From the NCBI RefSeq assembly GCF_029240175.1, contig NZ_JARBTM010000007.1, positions 1-64,000 on the forward strand: DNA of 64,000 nucleotides, given 5' to 3'. Made by a program: the position numbers and the translations under genes. Under the pieces are notes generated by a model. It saw only the letters and a list, made by a program, of their open reading frames with translations, was not told the DNA's origin and did not search any database. Shown piece by piece: positions 34,286 to 42,591 of this stretch (positions are counted from its first letter, which is position 1; each line of letters starts with the position of its first letter). Origin of the DNA: Anaerosolibacter sp. GTDB taxonomy: Bacteria; Bacillota; Clostridia; Peptostreptococcales; Thermotaleaceae.

Positions 34286-34834
34286 ATAAAGGCTGATAGC
34301 AAATGCTATCAGCCTGGGAGTTCAGTATATCAAGTGGCAGCATATTGAGTAAATTTTGCGGCTTAGGTCTAGTAGGCTTTCCCAAATAGATACTGGTTTG
34401 TCGCCAAATCAGCGGTTTCCCTTCAAATCTATTTTTACCTTGTTGCCAGAGATAAGACTAGATTACCACTTAGTCCGCACTGTAATCCCCAATATGCTTC
34501 TAAAGGAACAGTCTAGGAGTTTTCCTCGACAGTCAAACTATTTCTTAGCCTCTTTTGCAGAAAAGGTTTCGAATAGCAATAACATTATACTTATTGGCCG
34601 ATAAGCATAATGCCTGTTACCTATTATCCGCCAAATCCCACTCAAGGCAGGCTACGCTGCATGTAGCACACAACCAAAATGCATTGGAACCACTATGCAG
34701 GTTTATCCAAAGACCTGACCATCGGTCATCTCTTTGGTCTCCACGGTAAGAGGGTCATCGCCCACATGCCATTGTGGATCGCCCCCATCACCTTACTCCC
34801 AGCACCGACCCCCGACTGGGCGTCAGCAGTTAAT
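34286..34834 (-). ncRNA. ole: OLE RNA (ornate, large, extremophilic)
   Basis: About 550 bases between yuiD and oapA hold no ORF on the sense strand, yet the region is GC-richer than its surroundings and full of short complementary blocks. Minus-strand segments include CAGTCGGGGGTCGGTGCTGG near the 5' end and GACCGATGGTCAGGTCTTTG further in. It ends in a strong 11-base hairpin. The call rests on position (ispA upstream, oapA then dxs downstream, as in Bacillus halodurans), size (usual about 600) and visible structure. Ends are approximate and no covariance search was possible. OLE forms a membrane ribonucleoprotein linked to Mg and energy stress. Confidence 0.88.
34291..34314 (-). terminator. 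3' hairpin of the OLE RNA
   Basis: GGCTGATAGCA pairs perfectly with TGCTATCAGCC over 11 bases with a two-base loop, followed by TTTATAG on the minus strand. It may be the last OLE stem, a processing site or a partial terminator before oapA. Confidence 0.65.
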
Positions 34835-35278
34835 TCAAATAAGCATATTCGCTATCACAATTCCCAAGAGAGCGCCAGCGAAAACTTCAACAGGTGTATG
34901 ACCGATTAACTCTTTTAATCGCTGTTCACCAATGGGCTTGTGTTTATGACGATCCTCAATCATTTTGTTCAAAATAATGGCTTGTTTGCCAACTGCTCTT
35001 CTTACGCCCGAAGCATCATACATGATGATAAGCGAAAAAGAGAGTGCAATAGCATAGGCAACGGAGTCCCAGCCACTTTTAATGCCTACTGCTGTAGATA
35101 TTCCCATGACGAGAGATGAGTGGGAGCTAGGCATACCACCAGAACCAACAAACCGGTAAAGATTTAATCTCTTATCCTTTATCAAGCTATGGATAACTTT
35201 TAACGCCTGAGCGATAAACCAAGCAATGAGTCCAACGATAAAAACATCATTTTTCATGATTAGTTCGAAAAAGTGCAC
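34835..35278 (-). CDS. yuiD: Divergent PAP2 family protein (YuiD/DUF212)
   Basis: This 147-residue membrane protein has the DUF212 signatures AQALKVIHSLI, SGGMPSSHSSLVMGISTAVG, MYDASGVRRAVGKQA and IGHTPVEVFAGALLG. The SGGMPSSHS and GHTPxEVxAG blocks recall the phosphate-binding motifs of PAP2 lipid phosphatases; the real substrate is unknown. AAAGGAGGG is six bases before a GTG start. It lies between ispA and the OLE RNA, a plausible link to undecaprenyl or other isoprenoid phosphate recycling. Confidence 0.92.
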   Translation of the reverse strand: MHFFELIMKNDVFIVGLIAWFIAQALKVIHSLIKDKRLNLYRFVGSGGMPSSHSSLVMGISTAVGIKSGWDSVAYAIALSFSLIIMYDASGVRRAVGKQAIILNKMIEDRHKHKPIGEQRLKELIGHTPVEVFAGALLGIVIANMLI

Positions 35279-35295
35279 TTTTCTCCCTCCTTTAC

Positions 35296-36186
35296 CTAAT
35301 AATCACGTTTTACGAGATAATCTGCTAGTTCCATAAAGAATGCAGACTTTGTATCGAATTCTTGAAGCACTGCTAAGCTTCTGTGAAATAGTTCATTGAC
35401 CTTAGCAATAGATTGGTCAATGCCATGAATAGATGGATAGGTGGATTTATTGTTTTCAATATCGCTTCCAATCTTTTTGCCTAGCTTTTCCTCATTGCCG
35501 AAGATATCCAATAAATCATCGGTTATCTGAAAACCTAATCCAATACACTTGCCATACTCTGTTAAGCATTTCAATGTATGGTCATCTGCACCACCGATGA
35601 TTGCTCCGGCTCTGATGGCAGCGATAATCAAGGCTGCAGTTTTATGATTATGAATATAGTCTAGGGTCTCCCCGTCAATTTGCTTGTTTTCAGAAGCCAA
35701 ATCTACAACTTGGCCGCCGATCATGCCGTAGATACCTGCTGCTCTAGTGATTTCTTCCATGGCCATAATCTTTCGTTTTGAATCAGCACCACCTTGAAGA
35801 ATGGATTTCAGCATAATTTCATAAGCATAGTTTAGCAGTCCATCACCGGCAAGTACTGCAATTCCTTCTCCATAAACTTTATGGTTTGTAAGCTTTCCCC
35901 TGCGAAAATCATCGTTATCCATGGCAGGTAGATCGTCATGAATCAAAGAGTACGTATGAATCATTTCTATAGCGCAGCAAAAAGGAAGAACATCCTTTTC
36001 ATTTCCCCCAACAAAATCAGATGCGGCAAGCATAAGGATTGGACGCAGTCGCTTTCCACCAGCAAAAACACTGTAACGCATAGATTGAAAAATAATGTCT
36101 TGATGGCCTATTTCTTTTGGGAGAATTTCCTCAAGGGCAAGATCAATTTGTTCTGCTTTTTTATGGAGTAGATTTTTAAAGTCCAT
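35296..36186 (-). CDS. ispA: Polyprenyl synthetase (farnesyl/geranylgeranyl diphosphate synthase)
   Basis: Both aspartate-rich motifs are present: IHDDLPAMDNDDFRRGK and QITDDLLDIFG, together with GGKRLRPILMLAA and GYGEGIAVLAGDGLL-like sequence. It condenses IPP with allylic diphosphates to FPP or GGPP. The small residue pattern before the first motif (EMIHTYSLIHDD) is like bacterial IspA. GAGGTGG stands six bases before the ATG at 36186; the 18-residue extension of the track has no site. It overlaps xseB by 11 bases. Confidence 0.96.
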   Translation of the reverse strand: MDFKNLLHKKAEQIDLALEEILPKEIGHQDIIFQSMRYSVFAGGKRLRPILMLAASDFVGGNEKDVLPFCCAIEMIHTYSLIHDDLPAMDNDDFRRGKLTNHKVYGEGIAVLAGDGLLNYAYEIMLKSILQGGADSKRKIMAMEEITRAAGIYGMIGGQVVDLASENKQIDGETLDYIHNHKTAALIIAAIRAGAIIGGADDHTLKCLTEYGKCIGLGFQITDDLLDIFGNEEKLGKKIGSDIENNKSTYPSIHGIDQSIAKVNELFHRSLAVLQEFDTKSAFFMELADYLVKRDY

Positions 36187-36448
36187 TTTTATCCACCTCA
36201 AGATCCTTGTATTGAAATTCTTCATATTTTCCTGAATCATTCTTCCCTAATATACTTACCCGCTGTTCCGTCTTATCTAGTAGGTTACTGCATCGTCTGT
36301 AAAGATTGATTCCCTCTTCATATAAAACCAAAGTATCATCTAAAGAAAGTTTACCCTCATCCAATATTTTTACGATTTCATCCAAACGAGACATAGCTTC
36401 CTCAAAGGATAAATCTGGTTTATCATTGTTTGTCTTCTGTGTTTTCAA
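36176..36448 (-). CDS. xseB: Exodeoxyribonuclease VII small subunit
   Basis: LSFEEAMSRLDEIVKILDEGKLSLDDTLVLYEEGINLYRRCSNLLDKTEQRV is the complete XseB helical hairpin. It binds in several copies to the coiled coil of XseA. The start is a TTG after GGAGG (about nine bases). It overlaps xseA by 26 bases and ispA by 11, so the three are tightly coupled. Confidence 0.95.
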   Translation of the reverse strand: MKTQKTNNDKPDLSFEEAMSRLDEIVKILDEGKLSLDDTLVLYEEGINLYRRCSNLLDKTEQRVSILGKNDSGKYEEFQYKDLEVDKNGL

Positions 36449-37664
36449 ATTCCTGTTCCTCCCTAACTACATCGGCTACTTTGCAAACTATTTCACCATC
36501 AGTTAACATAATATTTATATCGTCACCCACAGTGATCTTTTCAACGGATGTTATTGCTTTACGATTTATAGGATGCAATGTTATAGAATATCCCCTTCTT
36601 AAAGTGGCAAAGGGATTTAGTACATCCAGTTTATGGCCATAGCCAACTAAAATACTTTTGTTTTTATCTATCAAGCGATTCGCCTGAACATGCAAATTAT
36701 TTAAAACCATGTCTAGGTGCTGCCTATCTTCACGAAGTTTGTTTTTCAGTCTGCGCTCCAGTTGAAGCACATCAGACCTTTCCAATCGATTTCGCTTTTC
36801 TGTTAGATATTTTTCAAGGGCCAAATGTATATGATAAATATACGTGTCTACACGATTCTTTAGATCCATATAAACAGGTACAGCTAGTTCTGCTGCTGCA
36901 GAAGGTGTTGGTGCTCTCAGGTCTGCAACAAGATCGCTTATGGTGTAATCACTCTCATGGCCTACTGCTGATATAATGGGGATTTGTGAGGAAAAGATGC
37001 TTCGAACTACGATCTCCTCATTGAAAGCCCATAGTTCTTCAATAGACCCACCACCTCTTCCCAAAATGATGGTATCAATATCTGTACGATGATTCACCAT
37101 CCCGATGGCTTGGGATATTTCAGCGCCTGCTGTTTCACCCTGGACAGTCACGGGTACGATAACCACATGAACAGTAGGATTTCTCCGCTGAATAACCGAT
37201 AAAATATCGCGAATTGCTGCCCCAGTCAAAGATGTGATCACAGCAATTTTTCTAGGAAAAGAAGGAATCGTTCTTTTATATGTTCTATCAAATAGGCCTT
37301 CTTTCTCAAGTTTGTCCTTTAACTGCTGCAGGGCGAGGTAGAGGGAGCCAATGCCTTCAGGCTCTATTTCATGAACATAGAGCTGATATTGTCCGTCCCG
37401 TTCATAGGTTGAAACATACCCTTTTACAATTACATTTAACCCTTCTGTAACCCTGTATTTCACCTTGTGCACATCATCCTTAAACATGATGCAGTTAATT
37501 TTGCTCCGATCATCTTTCAAAGAAAAATACGCGTGACCGCTATGATGAATTTTAAAATTAGAGACTTCACCTTTCAGATGAATATTGTTTAGAATAGGAT
37601 CAGCACTAATAATTCTCTTAATGTACTTATTCAATTCGGAAACACTTAGGGTTCGAAGCTTCAT
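36423..37664 (-). CDS. xseA: Exodeoxyribonuclease VII large subunit
   Basis: An N-terminal OB fold (LSVSELNKYIKRIISADPILNNIHLKGEVSN, HSGHAYFSLKDDRSKINCIMF) is followed by the nuclease domain (PRKIAVITSLTGAAIRDILSVIQRRNP, ILGRGGGSIEELWAFNEE, ISAVGHESDYTISDLVADLRAPTPSAAAELA) and the C-terminal coiled coil. With XseB it degrades single-stranded DNA. Its ATG overlaps the folD stop (ATGA). Confidence 0.96.
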   Translation of the reverse strand: MKLRTLSVSELNKYIKRIISADPILNNIHLKGEVSNFKIHHSGHAYFSLKDDRSKINCIMFKDDVHKVKYRVTEGLNVIVKGYVSTYERDGQYQLYVHEIEPEGIGSLYLALQQLKDKLEKEGLFDRTYKRTIPSFPRKIAVITSLTGAAIRDILSVIQRRNPTVHVVIVPVTVQGETAGAEISQAIGMVNHRTDIDTIILGRGGGSIEELWAFNEEIVVRSIFSSQIPIISAVGHESDYTISDLVADLRAPTPSAAAELAVPVYMDLKNRVDTYIYHIHLALEKYLTEKRNRLERSDVLQLERRLKNKLREDRQHLDMVLNNLHVQANRLIDKNKSILVGYGHKLDVLNPFATLRRGYSITLHPINRKAITSVEKITVGDDINIMLTDGEIVCKVADVVREEQEFENTEDKQ

Positions 37665-38506
37665 TTTTTAAGCGCCGCCTTCAAGGTGTTTTGTAAGAGC
37701 ATAGCGATGGTCATAGGACCAACCCCGCCAGGCACAGGCGTAATCCATGAGGCAACCATTACAGCCTCATTGTAGTTTACATCACCCACCAATTTATTGT
37801 CAACAACTCTTGTACCAGCATCTATTACGATGGCATCTTCTTTGATCATATCTCCTCTTACGAGATTTGGAATTCCTGCAGCTGATACGATAATATCTGC
37901 TGTCTTCAAAACTGAAGTCAAGTCCTTGGTTTTTGAATGACATAGCGTAACTGTGGCATTTTCTCGTAAGAGCAGCATCCCAGCTGGTTTACCGACAATA
38001 TTACTCCTGCCGATTACCACAGCATGCTTTCCTGAGATATCTATGCCCGTATGCTTTATCAATTCAATGATCCCTAAAGGTGTGCATGGCGCCAAGCTAT
38101 CTTCACCCAAAAAAAGTTTTCCATTATTTACTGGATGAAATCCGTCTATATCCTTTTCAGGATGAATTCTATTGCTTATCACTTTTTCATCAATACCTTC
38201 GGGCAAGGGCAGTTGAATGAGTATGCCATGAATTTGCTCATCATGATTTAACTGATCGATAATGTTTAAAATTTCAGATTGGGTTACTGTAGAAGGGAGA
38301 CGAAAAGACTTAGAATACATGCCAACGGCAGAACATGCTTTTTCCTTCATGTCCACATAAACAAGAGAAGCATCATCAGCTCCTGCAATAACCACAGCTA
38401 GTCCTGGAACAATGCCGCTGCTATTATGGAGGGCTTCGATCTCTCGCGCCAGCTTCTCCTTGATTTCTTTTGCAATCTTCTTTCCATCTAGTATTTTTGC
38501 TTTCAT
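37661..38506 (-). CDS. folD: Methylenetetrahydrofolate dehydrogenase/cyclohydrolase
   Basis: The 281-residue protein shows YVDMKEKACSAVGM with the catalytic lysine, GILIQLPLPEGIDEKVI, PEKDIDGFHPVNNGKL, the nucleotide motif VVIGRSNIVGKPAGMLLL and the C-terminal PVPGGVGPMTIAMLLQNT. It interconverts 5,10-methylene-, methenyl- and 10-formyl-THF. AAAGGGTG precedes the ATG. It overlaps xseA by four bases. Confidence 0.97.
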   Translation of the reverse strand: MKAKILDGKKIAKEIKEKLAREIEALHNSSGIVPGLAVVIAGADDASLVYVDMKEKACSAVGMYSKSFRLPSTVTQSEILNIIDQLNHDEQIHGILIQLPLPEGIDEKVISNRIHPEKDIDGFHPVNNGKLFLGEDSLAPCTPLGIIELIKHTGIDISGKHAVVIGRSNIVGKPAGMLLLRENATVTLCHSKTKDLTSVLKTADIIVSAAGIPNLVRGDMIKEDAIVIDAGTRVVDNKLVGDVNYNEAVMVASWITPVPGGVGPMTIAMLLQNTLKAALKK

Positions 38507-38528
38507 GGAATCACCCTTTCTATAAAAA

Positions 38529-39470
38529 TTAGTCTATTCCTAATAGAGCTGTTCCCACAGCATGATCTGTGCAATATTTTGAATCCCCATAATATATGTC
38601 TATACCCTTAAGTTTATGAGAATCACGAAGAAAATCTCTAATATAGCCGCTAGAAGCCACCCCTCCGACAATGATCACTTGATGGAGCACCGTATTTTGA
38701 CATGCATTTAAAATGGCTGCTTCTAAGGATTTAGCGATGCATTGAAATGTGGCCCAAGCAATTTCATGGGGATTTCCCCCTTGTGAAATTGCACCCATTG
38801 CCTTGGTTTCAGGCCCAGATAAGTTCATATAGGTGCCCTTAACTGATATAGGGAGCTTAAAGTCAAAGGATTTGTTGTGTAAAGCCATTTGATCCAAGGC
38901 TTTACCGGCTGGAAAGGAGAGGCCTAATCTTACACCTACCCGATCAATCAACTGGCCAATACTGATATCCTTTGCACCCCCAATTTCCATAATATCATAA
39001 CCAGCCCTCTGATTTTTTTCAATTTTTAAGACTTCAGTGGTCCCCCCAGAGATGTGGATCCCAATGAAATGATTATTTAAATTCACACCTGCTGACCATT
39101 CTGCTGCTTTTATATGATTTTCTTGATGACTAAATTCCTGATAACTGCAATTGAGGGTTGCAGCCAATACTTTACCATAGGATTGACCAGCCCGAAAGAC
39201 TGGCATATAAGAACCCTCCACAGGGCGAGGTCTGCTGCTGACAACAATCTTTTTGATTTTGCTGGCAGCTACATGTTTAGAAATATCGTCAAATAATTCA
39301 GGCATCGTCATAACATGCTGAAAGAGGGCATCCGATTGTCTTAATCCCCTCTCTCCTTGTTTAACCTCTAGCAATTTTCTTTTTTCATATATCAATGAAC
39401 CCGCAGCATCTACTACCGCTACGGACGTTGTATAATTACTGGTGTCAATTCCTAAATAATATGGCCCCAT
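38529..39470 (-). CDS. TsaD/Kae1/Gcp-like protein (paralogue)
   Basis: YYLGIDTSNYTTSVAVVD is the ASKHA phosphate-1 motif, SHQENH keeps the HxxxH metal pair of TsaD in a changed setting (TsaD has HIEGH), and GGTTEVL and IVGGVASSGYIRD match the later ATP motifs. At 313 residues it is shorter than TsaD and differs at several conserved points, so it is probably a paralogue and not the main t6A enzyme. Clostridia often carry such a second gene at this place. Its role is unknown. It sits between folD and nusB, six bases after nusB. Confidence 0.8.
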   Translation of the reverse strand: MGPYYLGIDTSNYTTSVAVVDAAGSLIYEKRKLLEVKQGERGLRQSDALFQHVMTMPELFDDISKHVAASKIKKIVVSSRPRPVEGSYMPVFRAGQSYGKVLAATLNCSYQEFSHQENHIKAAEWSAGVNLNNHFIGIHISGGTTEVLKIEKNQRAGYDIMEIGGAKDISIGQLIDRVGVRLGLSFPAGKALDQMALHNKSFDFKLPISVKGTYMNLSGPETKAMGAISQGGNPHEIAWATFQCIAKSLEAAILNACQNTVLHQVIIVGGVASSGYIRDFLRDSHKLKGIDIYYGDSKYCTDHAVGTALLGID

Positions 39471-39476
39471 ATGAAA

Positions 39477-39875
39477 TCACTTCTTTTCCACAAAGCTTCC
39501 CAATATACCATTAATGAATCCACCTGAATGATCTGTGCTATATTGCTTCGCTAATTCTACAGCTTCATTGATTGATACGCTTTCAGGTATATCCTCACGA
39601 TACTTGATTTCTGCAATGGCAAGACGAAGTATTGCAGCATCAACTTTTGGCATTCTATCTATCTTCCAATCTATGGCATGATCATCTATAATTTGATCTA
39701 TTTCATTCTTGTGGGATATATATATACCTACAATATTTTGAATATAGTCATTCTCCTGTTTATCTTCTGGCAGTTCATTAATAAAACGGTGGATCATTGT
39801 ATCGGAAAACTCTCCATGCATATCCATCTGATAGATCAATTTCATAGCCATTTCTCTGGCAAATTTTCTACTCAT
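39477..39875 (-). CDS. nusB: Transcription antitermination factor NusB
   Basis: The N-terminal MSRKFAREMAMKLIYQMD and C-terminal RLAIAEIKYREDIPESVSINEAVELAKQYSTDHSGGFINGILGSF are classic NusB. It binds boxA RNA with S10 (NusE). AGGAGG stands before the ATG at 39875; the 12-residue extension of the track has no site. It is the first gene of the run nusB-folD-xseAB-ispA-OLE-oapA-dxs. Confidence 0.96.
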   Translation of the reverse strand: MSRKFAREMAMKLIYQMDMHGEFSDTMIHRFINELPEDKQENDYIQNIVGIYISHKNEIDQIIDDHAIDWKIDRMPKVDAAILRLAIAEIKYREDIPESVSINEAVELAKQYSTDHSGGFINGILGSFVEKK

Positions 39876-39964
39876 ATATTTCCTCCTAGTTGTATCAATC
39901 TTTGCATTCAAATTATACTCTTTTCAATATTGTAACTCAAAATAGGATATGTATGTAAAACCTA

Positions 39965-40204
39965 TCAAAATTTCCCCGGGGGCAATATTTTATCCAGGAG
40001 TATCAGTAAATCCTCTTTATCATCAATCTTTTTGCCGATAAAGAATCCCAGATAAATACAGAGGGTAATAAACAGGGTTTTAATAATACCAATCCATATG
40101 ACAAAAACACTAAAAAACAACCCAGTCAGCATGCCTATTATTTTTCCCCTATGAGGGGTAAGAACTTCCATGAGTTTTTCTTTATCAATAGACATATTTC
40201 TCAT
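39965..40204 (-). CDS. DUF2273 small membrane protein
   Basis: The 79-residue protein has two spans (IIGMLTGLFFSVFVIWIGI, TLFITLCIYLGFFIGKKID) and ends in a helix. It matches DUF2273, found next to amaP and asp23 genes in Gram-positive bacteria. A role in membrane anchoring of Asp23-type proteins is inferred from context only. Its ATG follows the amaP stop by three bases. Confidence 0.87.
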   Translation of the reverse strand: MRNMSIDKEKLMEVLTPHRGKIIGMLTGLFFSVFVIWIGIIKTLFITLCIYLGFFIGKKIDDKEDLLILLDKILPPGKF

Positions 40205-40207
40205 ATA

Positions 40208-40744
40208 TTACTCAACCCTTCCTTTGCCGACGGAAGCAATATTTTCTATGCTTACCTTTACCTCTCTGACCTCAATACCTGAATACTTCTCAATATATTC
40301 TTTGATGGATTGCTGCATCATAACTGTTGCTTCAGGAATATTCACATCAGGTGCACAAAGGGCATTAACATTTATGAGTATTCCTTCCGCCAAAGGATGT
40401 ACCGCAGCCTTAATCTCACGGAGTCCATTGATTTCTCTAGCAGATTTTTGTGCCATCCCTTCCAGCGTATTCAAAGAGATTCTGATCTCGCCATAGGATG
40501 TATGCTTTATGATACCTCTGTTTTTTGAAGTGCGACGCTTTAATCCTGTCATGAGAAATCGAACGCTCATGATGAAAAAGAAACCAGGAATTAGAACATA
40601 TTGCCAGTCAAATCGATAGATATCAAAAATACGGCTTGTCCACCAGTAGACCTCCTCATAGAAGGGTACGAATAAAAGAATCAAAGAAAATAAGCCGATG
40701 AACAAGCTGTACAAAGCTAAGAACATACGATCAATGATATTCAT
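40208..40744 (-). CDS. amaP: Alkaline-shock response membrane anchor protein AmaP
   Basis: Two N-terminal spans (LFIGLFSLILLFVPFY and WQYVLIPGFFFIMSVRFLM) precede a cytoplasmic Asp23-like domain (GEIRISLNTLEGMAQKSAREINGLREIKAAVHP). In Staphylococcus AmaP ties Asp23 to the membrane. AGGGAGG precedes the ATG. It lies between asp23 and DUF2273 in a three-gene unit, with a hairpin between asp23 and amaP. Confidence 0.88.
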   Translation of the reverse strand: MNIIDRMFLALYSLFIGLFSLILLFVPFYEEVYWWTSRIFDIYRFDWQYVLIPGFFFIMSVRFLMTGLKRRTSKNRGIIKHTSYGEIRISLNTLEGMAQKSAREINGLREIKAAVHPLAEGILINVNALCAPDVNIPEATVMMQQSIKEYIEKYSGIEVREVKVSIENIASVGKGRVE

Positions 40745-40769
40745 AAAACGCTCCTCCCTGAAAACATTT

Positions 40770-40803
40770 AAACTAACCCCCTGAAAACTCAGAGGGTTAG
40801 TTT
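40770..40803 (-). terminator. Hairpin between asp23 and amaP
   Basis: A 15-base stem with one mismatch (AAACTAACCCCCTGA with TCAGAGGGTTAGTTT) and a four-base loop lies seven bases after the asp23 stop. The U-run is weak, so partial read-through into amaP is likely, giving more Asp23 than anchor. Confidence 0.6.
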
Positions 40804-40809
40804 AAGGTT

Positions 40810-41205
40810 TTATTTTACTCTTTGGATGTTTTCTTCTTCTTTATTCTCTTTCTCGATGTTGACACCTTGAACGTGGATATTTACTTCAATAACCTTAAGA
40901 CCGGTCATCGTTTCAACAGCTTTTTTAACATTTTCTTGAATTTGCCAAGACACGTCAGGAATTTTAATACCATACTCAACGATGATAAACATATCGACGG
41001 CGGCCTCTTTTTCTCCTACTTCCACCTTCACACCTTTGGACAGATTTTTACGGCCAAGCATTTCGGCAATTCCGCCTGCGATACCACCGCTCATACCTGC
41101 AACACCAGGTACTTCTGTTGCAGCTAAACCAGCAATTATTCCCACAACTTCATCGGCTATCTTAATTTGACCATAATCAGAATTGTCTAGATCATTAATG
41201 ACCAT
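40810..41205 (-). CDS. asp23: Asp23/Gls24 family envelope stress protein
   Basis: The Asp23 domain is clear: GQIKIADEVVGIIAGLAATEVPGVAGMSGG, MLGRKNLSKGVKVEVGEKEAAVDMFIIVEYGIKIPDVSWQIQENVKKAVETMTGLKVIEVNIHVQGV. The proteins form a network under the membrane and help cell-envelope homeostasis. GGGGGTG precedes the ATG. It is the first gene of asp23-amaP-DUF2273, directly behind spoIIIAH. Confidence 0.92.
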   Translation of the reverse strand: MVINDLDNSDYGQIKIADEVVGIIAGLAATEVPGVAGMSGGIAGGIAEMLGRKNLSKGVKVEVGEKEAAVDMFIIVEYGIKIPDVSWQIQENVKKAVETMTGLKVIEVNIHVQGVNIEKENKEEENIQRVK

Positions 41206-41282
41206 TGGTACACCCCCTGCGTCTATAAATGGAAATCTCTAAAGAATATTATACCAAAAGCATACTCAATTTACAAATCTAA

Positions 41283-41969
41283 CTAAAATTTATTTAATAT
41301 TTTTATATTATCAAAAGGAACTTTTGTTTCTCTCATCACAATATCTAATATTTTCGCCATATCAGAGTCTGTTAGCTTTTCAGCTTCAACAATAACATTC
41401 ACAGAGTTATCCGTGATAAACACAAGGGCTTCTTCAAATCCTTTGGCCTTAATTAAGTTTTCTATAATTTTTTCCTTGTTCATGATATCAATCAACTTTA
41501 ACTTTTGATCATTTGCTGCTTTACGATTGTTTTCATCGGTCATTTCATTGTTAATCATCTCATTGAGAAGTCCAACAATTTTTTCCCGCTCGATGGTGGT
41601 ATTAAGTCTAGACTCCATAAAGTAATTTGATCTTTTTATGGTTTTGCTGTTGGTGATCGAGCTGGCAATGGTTGTACTTGCCTCTGAAACTAGATCCTCA
41701 ACATGATTATCAGTGCTGTCTACCAAAGAAATATCGCTTTTGGGCTTTTGCTCTTCAGCAGATGACTGACCATCTTCAGTAGCTTCTTCTGAAGGTAATT
41801 CAGAATCTGCCAAATCTACCTCTGTTAATTTTATCTCCTCATATCGAGCAAATTCTGAGGATGTTTCCAACAGAGAGTACTTATTGATTGCATAATTCAA
41901 GTAACTTATAAAACATAACACTGCCACCAGTGAAAGTACCAAATAGTTTCTTCGCTTAAATCTATACAT
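41283..41969 (-). CDS. spoIIIAH: SpoIIIAH-like stage III sporulation protein
   Basis: One N-terminal span (NYLVLSLVAVLCFISYLNYAI) is followed by a long acidic, Ser-rich linker and a C-terminal YscJ/FliF-like ring-building domain (NRKAANDQKLKLIDIMNKEKIIENLIKAKGFEEALVFITDNSVNVIVEAEKLTD). SpoIIIAH in the mother-cell membrane binds SpoIIQ of the forespore to form the feeding-tube channel. GGGAGG precedes the ATG. It closes the spoIIIA operon. Confidence 0.93.
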   Translation of the reverse strand: MYRFKRRNYLVLSLVAVLCFISYLNYAINKYSLLETSSEFARYEEIKLTEVDLADSELPSEEATEDGQSSAEEQKPKSDISLVDSTDNHVEDLVSEASTTIASSITNSKTIKRSNYFMESRLNTTIEREKIVGLLNEMINNEMTDENNRKAANDQKLKLIDIMNKEKIIENLIKAKGFEEALVFITDNSVNVIVEAEKLTDSDMAKILDIVMRETKVPFDNIKILNKF

Positions 41970-41986
41970 AATTTTTCCTCCCTATC

Positions 41987-42571
41987 CTATTGTTTTTCAT
42001 AAACCATGACTTTATGGGCTGGCACCTGAAAAATTGTTTTCACTGCTTCTATCAGCTCCGTTTTTACTTGGATATCTCCAGCACCCTCAGCAACCACAAC
42101 AACACCCCTGATTTGTGGTTTGATCTCCTTCAATACAATCAGTTGCCCTGTTCCATTGTTAGATGTAATGATGCTTTCACTTTGATCATCTTGTTTTGTC
42201 GTGCGCGTCCCTCCTTGGGCATCCTTTTCTTCTGTGATCTGATTAGATTGGGTTTTGTTGATGGCAGGGATAACCTCTGCTGTGCTTTCGTAGGTAACCA
42301 TTACTTCAACTGCACCAACACCTTTAATCTGACCTAGAATATGCTTTAATTGTTGCTCTAGACTATCTTTATAATCTGACGCTTGTGTCTCTTCCTTCTC
42401 CTTTACATTTCCAACCAGCTTTGTTTCTGGGTTGCTCCTGCTGCTGGGAAAAAAAGTATCCCAAGACAGCAGTGCGATTACACAAACGATGATGATGGCT
42501 ACGAGGTTATATATCATTTTTTTATAATTGGTATTGTTAATCATCTCTTTGTATTTTTCAAAAATCTTCAT
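41987..42571 (-). CDS. spoIIIAG: Stage III sporulation protein AG
   Basis: A membrane span near residues 18-38 (KMIYNLVAIIIVCVIALLSWDTFF) is followed by a secretin-ring-like domain; LEQQLKHILGQIKGVGAVEVMVTYESTAEVIPA and GQLIVLKEIKPQIRGVVVVAEGAGDIQVKTELIEAVKTIFQVPAHKVMVYE are family hallmarks. SpoIIIAG forms a large ring in the channel between mother cell and forespore. GGGGGG precedes the ATG. It lies between spoIIIAF and spoIIIAH. Confidence 0.95.
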   Translation of the reverse strand: MKIFEKYKEMINNTNYKKMIYNLVAIIIVCVIALLSWDTFFPSSRSNPETKLVGNVKEKEETQASDYKDSLEQQLKHILGQIKGVGAVEVMVTYESTAEVIPAINKTQSNQITEEKDAQGGTRTTKQDDQSESIITSNNGTGQLIVLKEIKPQIRGVVVVAEGAGDIQVKTELIEAVKTIFQVPAHKVMVYEKQ

Positions 42572-42591
42572 GGCTCTTATCCCCCCTGATC

